Positions 15,244-23,624 of a DNA stretch of 64,000 nt are shown piece after piece. The DNA is taken from the NCBI GenBank assembly GCA_035317085.1, contig DATHHS010000216.1, forward strand, positions 13,352-77,351. Reading direction: 5' to 3'. The stretch's first letter is position 1. The number at the start of each line of letters is the position of its first letter. Source of the stretch: VBDM01 sp035317085. GTDB lineage: Bacteria; Pseudomonadota; Gammaproteobacteria; Burkholderiales; SG8-39. Position numbers and translations under genes: made by a program. The notes under the pieces are model-generated. The model was not told the origin of the DNA, did not search any database, and saw only the letters and a program-made list of their open reading frames with translations.

Positions 15244-15716
15244 TTGTACGGGCTTCCGTCCTTGTGGGTGTAGATCCATTTGCCGTCCACCATGCGTGCG
15301 GCGAGGTCCGCGTCGCTGTAGCCCGCACCGTCACCGGGCGTGCGGTCGCCGATTTCAAGATAGACGGCGGACTTGTCGGTCTCGTTGACGAGCTGATGTC
15401 CGTCGGCCTTGCCCGCCGGAAATCCGGCGGCCATGCCGGGCGTCAGTTTCTGCCTGCCCGCGTCGGTGACCAGCGTCACCTCGCCTTCGGTGACGTAGAT
15501 GAATTCGTCCTGTTTCGTGTGCCAGTGGCGCATCGAGGATTCCGCTCCGGGGTCGAGGCGCGTGAGATTGACGCCGAAATTCTTGAGCCCTGCCGCATCG
15601 CCGAGGCGCCTGCGGTGGCGGCCGGCCACCCGGGTTTTGTACGGCTCCGGATAGCCGGTGGTCGACTGTTCGGGCAGGTCTTTCGGGTCGAACGCAGGCG
15701 CAATGAGTTTCGTCAT
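15240..15716 (-). CDS. Cupin-domain protein inside the pyr operon
   Basis: 158 residues from ATG 15716. One cupin fold is visible: motif 1 SSMRHWHTKQDEFIYVTEGEV (H-x-H-x5-E with a later G) and motif 2 GMAAGFPAGKADGHQLVNET (P-x-G-x-x-H). These supply the usual metal ligands. The C-terminal part ends in RMVDGKWIYTHKDGSPY, a tail found in small stand-alone cupins of unknown substrate. The gene is squeezed between pyrB (2 bases away) and pyrC' (GTGA overlap), so it is co-translated with pyrimidine genes. No pyrimidine-related cupin function is known to me. Confidence 0.85.
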   Translation of the reverse strand: MTKLIAPAFDPKDLPEQSTTGYPEPYKTRVAGRHRRRLGDAAGLKNFGVNLTRLDPGAESSMRHWHTKQDEFIYVTEGEVTLVTDAGRQKLTPGMAAGFPAGKADGHQLVNETDKSAVYLEIGDRTPGDGAGYSDADLAARMVDGKWIYTHKDGSPYK

Positions 15717-15718
15717 GG

Positions 15719-16666
15719 TCAATTCCCCGCGAGGATGCTCATCACCGCCATGCGCACGGCGATGCCGAAAGTGACCTGCGGCAGGATCACCGAATGCGGG
15801 CCGTCTGCGACCGAGGAATCGATCTCGACGCCGCGGTTCATCGGCCCCGGATGCATGACGATGGCGTCGGGCTTGGCGAGGGCGAGCTTCGCGGGCGTCA
15901 GGCCGTAGGATTTGAAGAACTCCTGGGCGGAAGGCAGCAGCGGCCCCTTCATGCGCTCGTTCTGAAGGCGCAACATCACCACCACATCGCAGCCCGCGAG
16001 CCCTTCGCGCATGTCGTGATGCACCGAGACGCCGAGCTGCTCCACGCCCGCGGGCAACAAGGTCCTCGGGCCGATCACGCGCACGTCGGGCGTGCCCAGA
16101 GTGGTGAGCGCGTGGATCAGCGAGCGCGCCACGCGCGAGTGCAGCACGTCGCCGACGATGGCGACCGAGAGATTGGTGAAGTCCTTCTTGTAGTGGCGGA
16201 TGGTGTAGATGTCGAGCAGGCCCTGCGTGGGGTGCGCGTGGCGGCCGTCGCCGGCGTTGATCACGTGCACGTGCGGGGCGACGTGGCTCGCGATCAGATG
16301 GGCGGCGCCGCTCGAGGAATGCCGCACCACGAACATGTCGGCGTACATCGCAGAAAGATTGTCAACCGTGTCGAGCAGGGTCTCGCCCTTGGTCGAGGAT
16401 GACGCGGCGATGTTCAGGTTGATGACGTCGGCCGAGAGGCGCTTCGCGGCAATTTCGAACGTGGTGCGCGTGCGCGTCGACGGCTCGAAGAACAGGTTGA
16501 AGATCGATTTGCCGCGCAGGAGCGGCACTTTCTTCACCTCGCGCCCGGTGACGCCGACGAAGGACGCGGCTGTGTCCAGGATATGCACCAGAACTTCGCG
16601 CGGCAGCCCCTCGATCGTGAGGAGATGCTGCAGCTTTCCGTCGCCGTTAAGCTGAGGGTTTTGCAT
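15719..16666 (-). CDS. pyrB: Aspartate carbamoyltransferase catalytic chain
   Basis: 315 residues from ATG 16666 (MQNPQLNGDGKLQHLLTIEGL). PyrB condenses carbamoyl phosphate and aspartate to carbamoyl aspartate, the committed step of pyrimidine synthesis. The carbamoyl-phosphate motif FFEPSTRTRTTFE, the HAHPTQGLLDIYTI motif and the aspartate-site PGPMNRGVEID are intact. No pyrI regulatory gene is nearby; the inactive dihydroorotase two genes downstream suggests the Pseudomonas-type PyrB-PyrC' dodecamer. The start overlaps pyrR by 20 bases. Confidence 0.97.
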   Translation of the reverse strand: MQNPQLNGDGKLQHLLTIEGLPREVLVHILDTAASFVGVTGREVKKVPLLRGKSIFNLFFEPSTRTRTTFEIAAKRLSADVINLNIAASSSTKGETLLDTVDNLSAMYADMFVVRHSSSGAAHLIASHVAPHVHVINAGDGRHAHPTQGLLDIYTIRHYKKDFTNLSVAIVGDVLHSRVARSLIHALTTLGTPDVRVIGPRTLLPAGVEQLGVSVHHDMREGLAGCDVVVMLRLQNERMKGPLLPSAQEFFKSYGLTPAKLALAKPDAIVMHPGPMNRGVEIDSSVADGPHSVILPQVTFGIAVRMAVMSILAGN

Positions 16667-17153
16667 CGGAGAGTCGCAGGGAAAATGTTCCTCGATCGTC
16701 GCGCGCCAGGCGCAGGAGCTTGCCTTTCGGCACGACGAGCGTCGCGCCGATGTACTGCGCGGCGATCGGCAGCTGCCGTTCGCCGCGGTCCACCAGCGCC
16801 GCAAGCTCGATTTTTCCGGGACGCCCGTAGTCGAAGAGCTCGTTCATCGCGGCGCGCACCGTGCGCCCGGTGTAGAGCACATCGTCGACCACGATGATGT
16901 GCCGGTCGTTCACGTCGAACGGGATCTGGGAGGGCTTCACCTGGTGGTGCAGTCCGGCGGCATCGAAATCGTCGCGGTAAAACGAGATGTCTAGGGCGCC
17001 CATAGGCGTCGCGAGCTTCAATTCCCGGTGCAAGCGCTCGGCCAGCCAGGCTCCTCCGGTGCGGATGCCGACCAGGCCCGTGGAGGCGCTGACGCCGGAG
17101 CGCAGCTTCGCCACGAGCTCCTGGCACAGCGCTTCAGCGTCGGGGAGGTTCAT
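16647..17153 (-). CDS. pyrR: Bifunctional PyrR: pyr operon regulator / uracil phosphoribosyltransferase
   Basis: 168 residues from ATG 17153. A type I phosphoribosyltransferase fold with the PRPP loop IIVVDDVLYTGRTVRAAM and the N-terminal GIRTGGAWLAERL. In Gram-positive bacteria PyrR binds pyr mRNA to cause attenuation; proteobacterial members mainly have uracil phosphoribosyltransferase activity or act in regulation by unknown means. No attenuator hairpin is visible here because the gene starts inside ruvX (20-base overlap), so control by RNA binding at this site is unlikely. Confidence 0.95.
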   Translation of the reverse strand: MNLPDAEALCQELVAKLRSGVSASTGLVGIRTGGAWLAERLHRELKLATPMGALDISFYRDDFDAAGLHHQVKPSQIPFDVNDRHIIVVDDVLYTGRTVRAAMNELFDYGRPGKIELAALVDRGERQLPIAAQYIGATLVVPKGKLLRLARDDRGTFSLRLSDAKPSA

Positions 17154-17589
17154 CGAGATAGCTCTGCAGGATGATTTTCGCTGCGATCGCGTGGGCTTCC
17201 TGCTTGTGCTTGCGACCGCCCCGGCCGGCTTCCCGCAATGTCGCCTCAGCCGACGTCGACGAGAACCGCTCGTCGGCGAGTACTACCGGAAGCCGGAAGC
17301 GTGCCTCGAGCTGCCGCGCGAAGCGCCGGGCGCGCTGCGTCATGGCGTGCTCGCCGCCGTCCGTCGCCAGCGGCAAGCCTACAAGAAGGCGTTCGGGCCG
17401 CCATTCGCGCAGGAGTGTCTGGACTTCGGACATACGCCTCGCGCCGCTCTCGGCCTCGAACATCCCCAGGGGATGAGCGAGCCGCGTTTCGGTGTCGCCC
17501 ACGGCGACACCGATCCAGCGCGCGCCAAAATCGAAAGCAAGTATGGTGTGGCCGGAAACCTTCGACGGGGCCACGGCCGCCTGATTCAC
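17134..17589 (-). CDS. ruvX: Holliday-junction resolvase-like protein RuvX (YqgF)
   Basis: 151 residues from GTG 17589, overlapping the yqgE stop as GTGA. RuvX/YqgF has an RNase H-like fold; the E. coli protein takes part in 16S rRNA 5' maturation and has been proposed as a resolvase. Acidic residues appear in ILAFDFGARWIGVAVGD (first Asp), LADERFSS (Glu) and near HKQEAHAIAAKIILQSYL (C-terminal region, here His/Glu rather than the usual Asp). Length is normal. It is the second gene of the yqgE-ruvX-pyrR-pyrB run, an order conserved in many beta- and gammaproteobacteria. Confidence 0.95.
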   Translation of the reverse strand: MNQAAVAPSKVSGHTILAFDFGARWIGVAVGDTETRLAHPLGMFEAESGARRMSEVQTLLREWRPERLLVGLPLATDGGEHAMTQRARRFARQLEARFRLPVVLADERFSSTSAEATLREAGRGGRKHKQEAHAIAAKIILQSYLDEPPRR

Positions 17590-18146
17590 GCGTGCCCTGC
17601 CTCCTCGGACAGCGTGGCGAAGTCCAGGCCGAGCAGCTTCATCGCCGCGGGCAGGCGCTCTTCGTTCGGGGTGTCGAAAATAATCGCATCCTTGGCTTCG
17701 ACCGTGAGCCAGGCATTCTGCTTGATTTCGTTTTCGAGCTGTCCCGCCGCCCAGCCCGCATAACCCAGCGTGACGAGGATCTTGTGCGGGCCACCGCCCT
17801 GCCCGACCGCTTCCAGGATGTCCTTGGAGGTGGTGAGCCCCACCTTGTCGCGTACCGAGAGGGTGGACTGCCACTCCCCGAGCGGCTGATGCAGGACAAA
17901 TCCGCGATCGGTCTGGACCGGCCCGCCGAAATAGACCGGCTCGTTCACCAGAATCTGGGAAGTCAGCCGCAGGCTCAAGCGGTCGAACAAGGCGCCCAGG
18001 GTCATTTCGATCGGGCGGTTGACCACCACGCCAAGCGCTCCCTGTTCGTTGTGCTCGCAGATGAAAGTCAGGGTGCGGGAAAAGTAGGGATCGGCCATGT
18101 TGGGCATGGCGATCAGGAAATGGTTGGTGAGATTGACCTGGGCCAT
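17586..18146 (-). CDS. yqgE: YqgE/AlgH family protein (UPF0301)
   Basis: 186 residues from ATG 18146. Typical features are NHFLIAMPNMADPYFSRTL at the N-terminus, VVVNRPIEMTLG, YFGGPVQTDRGFVLH and a GYAGWAAGQLENEI motif. YqgE/AlgH was linked to alginate regulation in Pseudomonas, but its biochemical role is unknown. It heads the run leading into ruvX and pyrR, with a GTGA overlap to ruvX. The 78 bases before it separate it from the end of the pilL gene and include a short CCCC/GGGG hairpin near 18168-18180 without a T-run. Confidence 0.95.
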   Translation of the reverse strand: MAQVNLTNHFLIAMPNMADPYFSRTLTFICEHNEQGALGVVVNRPIEMTLGALFDRLSLRLTSQILVNEPVYFGGPVQTDRGFVLHQPLGEWQSTLSVRDKVGLTTSKDILEAVGQGGGPHKILVTLGYAGWAAGQLENEIKQNAWLTVEAKDAIIFDTPNEERLPAAMKLLGLDFATLSEEAGHA

Positions 18147-18224
18147 GGCGGCGAGCCTCTATTGTAATCCCCCTGCGGGGTCGCGCGCGAGCCGTGGCGC
18201 GAACGCCCGACGAGCGCCGGGGGT

Positions 18225-21200
18225 TCAGGCGGCAGCCCGGCGCCCTCTGAGAAACCCGGAGATTTTCTCGATGAGATCGTCTTCCTGGTAGGGCTTGCCG
18301 AGGAAGTGACTGACACCGATCTCTTTCGCGTAGTTCTGGTGCTTGTCCGCGGTGCGCGAGGTGATCATGATGATCGGCACTCCGGTGAGTCGCTTGTCCG
18401 CTCTGACGTTCCGCGTGAGGTCGAACCCGTCCATGCGCGGCATCTCGATGTCGACCAGCATCACGTCGGGAATCGTCGTTTGCAGCTTTTCCATCGCATC
18501 GACACCATCGCGCGCCGTCACCACGAGATAGCCATGGCGCTCGAGCAACCGCCCGGTGACTTTGCGCACGGTGAGCGAGTCGTCGACCACCATGACCGTG
18601 GGCTGCGTGGCCGCGGCCTGCGGCTTGGGGGCTTCGTGGACGATGGCCGGGCGAGCCGCGACTTCCTTCAGCGCGAGCAGCACCGGATTCAGGATGAGCA
18701 CGATCTCGCCCGTGCCGAGCACCGTGGCGCCGGTGATGCCTGCGACCCGCTGCAGTTGCGGGCCGATCGACTTCACGACGATTTCCTGGTTGCTGCCGAT
18801 CATTTCGTCCACGTGCAACGCGATGGCGCTGGTGCCGCTGCGCAGGTACAGAGTCGGGGAGAAGCGCTTTTGCTCTGCCACCGCATCGGATGTTCCTAGG
18901 AGGTGCGGAAGGTAGTGGAAGGGGTAATGGCGGTCCTGCCACTGCATCTGGCGCGAAGCATAGGCCGTGACCAGCTGCTCCTGCCTCACCTGCAAGACCT
19001 GCTCGACCATCACCGAGGGAATCGCGTAAGTCTTGTTGCCCGCCCGCACCAGCACCGTCTGCGTCACGGCAAGCGTCAGCGGCAGATAAATGGTGAAGCG
19101 GGTGCCCTGCCCGTGCGTGAACTTCATCTCCACGCGTCCGCCGAGCGCAGCCACTTCGTTGCGCACCACGTCCATGCCGACGCCGCGTCCTGCGAGTTGC
19201 GTGACCTCGGTCGCGGTGGAGAATCCCGCGTGAAAAATGAAATCGGCAATTTCCGCTTCGGAGAGTGTCGTGTCCGGCGCCATGAGGCCCTTTTCGATCG
19301 CCTTCTCGCGGATTCGCTCGATGTTCAGGCCTCCGCCGTCGTCGAACAGGGCGAGCTGCACTTCGTTGCCTTCCTGCTTCAGTTCAAGACGTATCTCGCC
19401 GATTTCGGCCTTGCCTGCGGCCCGGCGTTTCTCGGGTGTCTCGATACCGTGCGTGACGGCGTTGCGCAGCAGGTGCTCGAAGGGTCCCGTGATGCGTTCG
19501 AGCACCGAGCGGTCGAGTTCGACCTGGGTGCCTTTGATGTCCAGATTGGCGCGCTTGCCGACTTCCTTCGCTGTCTGGCGCACCACCCGGTAGAGACGCT
19601 CCTGGAGGCTGCCGAACGGGACCATGCGCACGCGCATCAGGTCCTGCTGCAAGTCGCGGTTGAGCCGCGCCTGTGCAAGAAGCGCCTTCTCGGTCTCGTC
19701 CACCGAATTGACGAGGTTCGCGTGCACGGTCGATACGTCGCTGACGCTTTCGGCCATCAGCCGCGTCACTTCCTGGAATCGGGTGAAGCGGTCGAATTCG
19801 AGCGGGTCGAACTCCCGCTCCGTTTCCCTGGTGAGTTCCTGGCGCGATTGCATCTGCGACTCGGCCTGTATTTCGATCTCGCGCAGCTGCGCGCGCAAAC
19901 GCAGGACATTGTCGGTGAGTTCTTGCATGGCCGACTTGAGCGTGCGCATCTCGCCTTCGATCCGGCTGCGCGCGATAGCCACTTCGCCCGCCTGGTTGAC
20001 CAGCCGGTCGACGACGTCCGCGCGCACGCGCAACACCGCCTTCGGCTGGAGTTCGCGCTCGGACGGCGGCACCACTTTCGCCGCGGGCGCAGGAGCGGCG
20101 GGGCCCGGAGCGACGGGTTCCGCCCGGGCGAGCGCTGCTTCGGGCGTCGCCGGCTGCTCCGGGACGGCGGCGACCGCCGGATTCTGGGGCAGCACCGCCG
20201 CGGCCAAGCCTTCCGCCGGCCCGCGAGGCTTCTGCAACTCCTCGAACAGAAAGCCCATCCGGTCCCAGGACGTTTCCAACTCTTCAAACAAGCTGGTGGG
20301 CAGATTCTTGACCGCCAGAGCGTTCTCGACGCGCGCCTCGATGTGGTGGGTGAGCTCGCCCAGCGCCATGGCTCCCGCCATGCGCGCGCTTCCCTTCAGG
20401 GTGTGCAGCACGCGTAGCAAGGCCTGGCCGAGCGCGGGATTCGCAGGAGTATCGCGCCAGTCACGCATGGCCGCGCCCACCGAGGGAACCAGCTCGTGGG
20501 CCTCGTCGAGGAAGATCTGCAACAGTTCCGGGTCGAGGTCATCGTCCAGGCGCCGCTGGCGGCGCTCGAGCGTAAGGTCCAGATCGAGGTCGTCCAGGGG
20601 GCTGTCGGCCGGCTCGGTTGCCGCGAGGTCCTCGCCGATGTCCGCCCCGCGGGAGAGACCGGACGAAGCACGAGCCAGATCTTCATCGGGGGTCGATTCC
20701 TGCGGGGCGCCCCCTTCCTCGCCGATATGTTCGAGCCGCGCAACCAGCTCAGGGACGGGGCGCGGCATGCGCAATTCGATGACGCTCGTCACCATGGTCT
20801 CGATCGTGTCGATCGCTTCTCCGACCAGCGATTGTTCCTCTTCGGAAAGTCCGCTGGTGGCCAGTTTTTGCAGCGCTTTCTCCAGCGCAAAACCCAGATC
20901 CGAGAGGGTCGAGATCTTTACCGTTCCCGCCGTGCCGGCGAGCGTATGAACGGCGCGCAATAGCGCATCGCTCACCACGCTGTGCTGACGCAGGGTCTCG
21001 TGTTCTTCCCGGATTGCGGAGACGTGCGCCCGGGCTTCACCGACGAAAATGGCGAACAGCGTGGTCGAGACCCGGTGTGCGCCGAGTTGGACGGATTCCT
21101 CGGCTTCTCGCGCCGCGCCCGAGACCGGTATGCGAGCTGCGGCCGTCGCGACGGGCTCGACTGCGGTGGCCAAAGGTGCGATCGGTGCTGGCGCTTGCTC

Positions 21201-23600
21201 CGGGGTTTCGTGCTGCCTTATGCGCTCTGCCGCGGCGACGAGCGCACGTTCGTCGCTCGATACTCCGCCTTCTTTGAGGCTCTTTACGTTGTCGGAAAAA
21301 TACCCGTGCGCCAGCTCGATCAACTCCAGCAGTCCCGGCGTCGCGGCGCGCTCCTCCTGCACCCACGCATTCAGGGCCTGCTCCACCGCCCAGGCGGCTT
21401 CGCCCAGGCGCATCAGACCCACCATGCGACCGCTGCCTTTCAAAGTGTGGAAGCCGCGTCGGATCGTCGTGAGCGCTTCCTGGTTGGCGTGCTGCTCGCG
21501 CACGGTATCGAGGTTCTCGCGGACGGTCGCCAGCACTTCGTCGGCTTCTTCCAGGTAAACGCCGAGCAACTCGGCGTCGACCGTCTCGGCGCTTGCGTCG
21601 ATGAGTTTGACGGCCTCAGGGGAAGGAGCCGGTGTCGTCGCAGCTGTGATTTTTTCCATCGCCTCCTTGAGAAAAGGAGTCAAAGGCATGGTGCTCGTCT
21701 TGTCGAGCGCCTTGAGCGCGTCCTCAGTCGAGGTTTCAAGCTTCTGGTCGGCGACGAGGCCAGCGTCCTTCTGCAAGCTTGCGAGGTTCTTCTGCAGTTC
21801 CGCCCGCAGCGTTACGTCCTCGGGCTTTCTCTTCCACTCCTCATACAGGGTCGCGGTTTCGCGCTGTTGTTCGACGATCTGTTCCTCGACGCTCTCCGCC
21901 GGCTGAGCGAGTTCGGCTTCTTCTTTCTCGGCGGCGGCGATCGGCTGCATCGCAGTGTCAAAATCGGCTTTGCCGTGCGCCAGCGCTTCGATGTAGAAAC
22001 CCAGACCCGAAAGGGTCTGCGCGATGCGTTCGAAATCCCGCGGGTCAGCGCTGTAGGTCGCGCTGGAGAAGCGGTTGATCTCTTCTCCCGCGGCCGCGAG
22101 AGTTTCCCGAGCGCGTTCCTCCCCCAGCATCTCGAGCGCCCCCAGCAGCTGGCGCACAGGCTTGTCGAGCGCCTTGAGCTCGTCGCGCCTCGCCGGGTCG
22201 CGGAAAAACCCGTCCAGCACCTGTTCGATGATGCGCAGGTTGGCCTGCAATTCCGAGACAACTTGGTTCATGAGCAGCCGTTCCTGCGCCTTGCGCGACA
22301 TTTCGTCGAGCATGGGGATTTCCGGCGGCGTCCGCTTGAGCTTGCCGAGCACGCAGTCCTTCAAGCGCGAACACAGAAGCTGCGCCTGCTGGGAAAACTC
22401 GTCCGAGAGACTCGCAAAACTCAAAAGCGCATTTTCGAGCAACAGGAGCACCGTTGCGATTTCGAGCGCGACCGCTTCGCTCATTCTCTCGCGGTCCGAC
22501 GTAAGCCAGTCGGCGAGCACCGCGACCTCGTAGGTTAGGGCCGAAAGATCCGCATTGCCGAGTTGCGCTGAGCTCTCCTTGAGCGCCACGGCGCTCTCGC
22601 GAAATACGGGGAGCGATTGCGAATTCCCGGAGGCGAACTTGTCCCAGGCGTCCTTCGCGTGGCCCAAGTGCTCGCGCGCCGATTTCAGCGCCGGCATTTC
22701 CTCGTCCGTGCCGCCGTCGCCTTTGGCAGCCGGGATAGTCTGGTCCAGATGGTAGGCTTCCTGAACCTCGCGCACGCGCTCGGTCGCCGGCTCGGCGCGA
22801 GCCACGTAGTAGAGGACTTCGCGCATCAGCCGTTCTGCGACGCTCGGCGTGCCTTCAACCAGGCGCTTGATCTGCTGTTCGATACGGTTGCACAACTGCT
22901 TCGCATCCAGGTCCTGGGGCAACGCCTTGTGCGCGAGCGCGTCGAAGAAGGCGAGCGATACCCACCAGAAGACGCGCTGCGAGGTAGGACCCTGCACGGC
23001 CTCGATCGCTTCGATGGCGGCGCGCATGTCCTCGGCTCCGCTGGCATCCTTCTTAATCCACTTGAGGAATCCGCGCTGGTAGCGGCTGCGCTGTTCGCGC
23101 AGGTATTTCTCCGCGTCGGCCGCCTTCAACGGGGCCTGGGTCTTGTCCCGCTTGGGCGGACGGAATGACAGCTCCGGATAGTAAAGATCGGTTGCGTCCG
23201 CCTGACCTCCCCGCGCCGTGACGACATCCCGGTACAGGGGATAGAGTCTGAGCGGCTGATTGGGGTTGCCCGCCATCAACTGATCGAGGTAGGCGAGGAT
23301 GCCGTTGAGCGCTCGTTCGACGAGCACGAAGATCTCGGCTTTCCTGAGCGAGGCCTCCTTCTCTATCCCCACGAGAAGGCTCTCGATCTCCTCGGAAACG
23401 CGTGTGACGCCGTCCAGCCCGACGATAGACAGCGCCCCGTGCGCCTGGTGCAGGTGCGATTGGCTCGACTTGAGTTGCGCGGCATCCGCGTTGTTCGCCG
23501 CAAACGCCCGGAGCGCCTCCTGGGCTCGCTGGATGGCGTGGTCGATCTCGCCTTTGACCCAGGAGAGCGGACCGACGTCGAATTCGGCGCGTGCGGTCAT
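18225..23600 (-). CDS. pilL: Pil-Chp hybrid histidine kinase/response regulator PilL (ChpA-like)
   Basis: 1791 residues. A CheA-type kinase that phosphorylates PilG and PilH and so controls type IV pilus extension and retraction. From the N-terminus: a degenerate Hpt-like region (about residue 52), a long alpha-helical linker, an Hpt with HTLKGSGRMVG (near 718), a variant HTLAGTAGTV (near 883), an Hpt with HTLKGSARMAG (near 1065), dimerisation helices, the ATPase (HLLRNAVTHGIETPEKR near 1375, DDGGG near 1420, GRGVGMDVVRNEV near 1473), a CheW domain, and a C-terminal receiver with VDDS, VMLVDIEMPRMDG (phospho-Asp near 1717) and GKPYQ. It is last in pilG-H-I-J-L. Confidence 0.96.
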   Translation of the reverse strand: MTARAEFDVGPLSWVKGEIDHAIQRAQEALRAFAANNADAAQLKSSQSHLHQAHGALSIVGLDGVTRVSEEIESLLVGIEKEASLRKAEIFVLVERALNGILAYLDQLMAGNPNQPLRLYPLYRDVVTARGGQADATDLYYPELSFRPPKRDKTQAPLKAADAEKYLREQRSRYQRGFLKWIKKDASGAEDMRAAIEAIEAVQGPTSQRVFWWVSLAFFDALAHKALPQDLDAKQLCNRIEQQIKRLVEGTPSVAERLMREVLYYVARAEPATERVREVQEAYHLDQTIPAAKGDGGTDEEMPALKSAREHLGHAKDAWDKFASGNSQSLPVFRESAVALKESSAQLGNADLSALTYEVAVLADWLTSDRERMSEAVALEIATVLLLLENALLSFASLSDEFSQQAQLLCSRLKDCVLGKLKRTPPEIPMLDEMSRKAQERLLMNQVVSELQANLRIIEQVLDGFFRDPARRDELKALDKPVRQLLGALEMLGEERARETLAAAGEEINRFSSATYSADPRDFERIAQTLSGLGFYIEALAHGKADFDTAMQPIAAAEKEEAELAQPAESVEEQIVEQQRETATLYEEWKRKPEDVTLRAELQKNLASLQKDAGLVADQKLETSTEDALKALDKTSTMPLTPFLKEAMEKITAATTPAPSPEAVKLIDASAETVDAELLGVYLEEADEVLATVRENLDTVREQHANQEALTTIRRGFHTLKGSGRMVGLMRLGEAAWAVEQALNAWVQEERAATPGLLELIELAHGYFSDNVKSLKEGGVSSDERALVAAAERIRQHETPEQAPAPIAPLATAVEPVATAAARIPVSGAAREAEESVQLGAHRVSTTLFAIFVGEARAHVSAIREEHETLRQHSVVSDALLRAVHTLAGTAGTVKISTLSDLGFALEKALQKLATSGLSEEEQSLVGEAIDTIETMVTSVIELRMPRPVPELVARLEHIGEEGGAPQESTPDEDLARASSGLSRGADIGEDLAATEPADSPLDDLDLDLTLERRQRRLDDDLDPELLQIFLDEAHELVPSVGAAMRDWRDTPANPALGQALLRVLHTLKGSARMAGAMALGELTHHIEARVENALAVKNLPTSLFEELETSWDRMGFLFEELQKPRGPAEGLAAAVLPQNPAVAAVPEQPATPEAALARAEPVAPGPAAPAPAAKVVPPSERELQPKAVLRVRADVVDRLVNQAGEVAIARSRIEGEMRTLKSAMQELTDNVLRLRAQLREIEIQAESQMQSRQELTRETEREFDPLEFDRFTRFQEVTRLMAESVSDVSTVHANLVNSVDETEKALLAQARLNRDLQQDLMRVRMVPFGSLQERLYRVVRQTAKEVGKRANLDIKGTQVELDRSVLERITGPFEHLLRNAVTHGIETPEKRRAAGKAEIGEIRLELKQEGNEVQLALFDDGGGLNIERIREKAIEKGLMAPDTTLSEAEIADFIFHAGFSTATEVTQLAGRGVGMDVVRNEVAALGGRVEMKFTHGQGTRFTIYLPLTLAVTQTVLVRAGNKTYAIPSVMVEQVLQVRQEQLVTAYASRQMQWQDRHYPFHYLPHLLGTSDAVAEQKRFSPTLYLRSGTSAIALHVDEMIGSNQEIVVKSIGPQLQRVAGITGATVLGTGEIVLILNPVLLALKEVAARPAIVHEAPKPQAAATQPTVMVVDDSLTVRKVTGRLLERHGYLVVTARDGVDAMEKLQTTIPDVMLVDIEMPRMDGFDLTRNVRADKRLTGVPIIMITSRTADKHQNYAKEIGVSHFLGKPYQEDDLIEKISGFLRGRRAAA

Positions 23601-23624
23601 TGCTGCCTGCCTAGTCGGCCCGCC

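Noticed and set aside
16647..17200. RNA attenuator controlling pyrR-pyrB
   Set aside because: pyrR starts inside ruvX and pyrB inside pyrR, leaving no leader for terminator/antiterminator hairpins.
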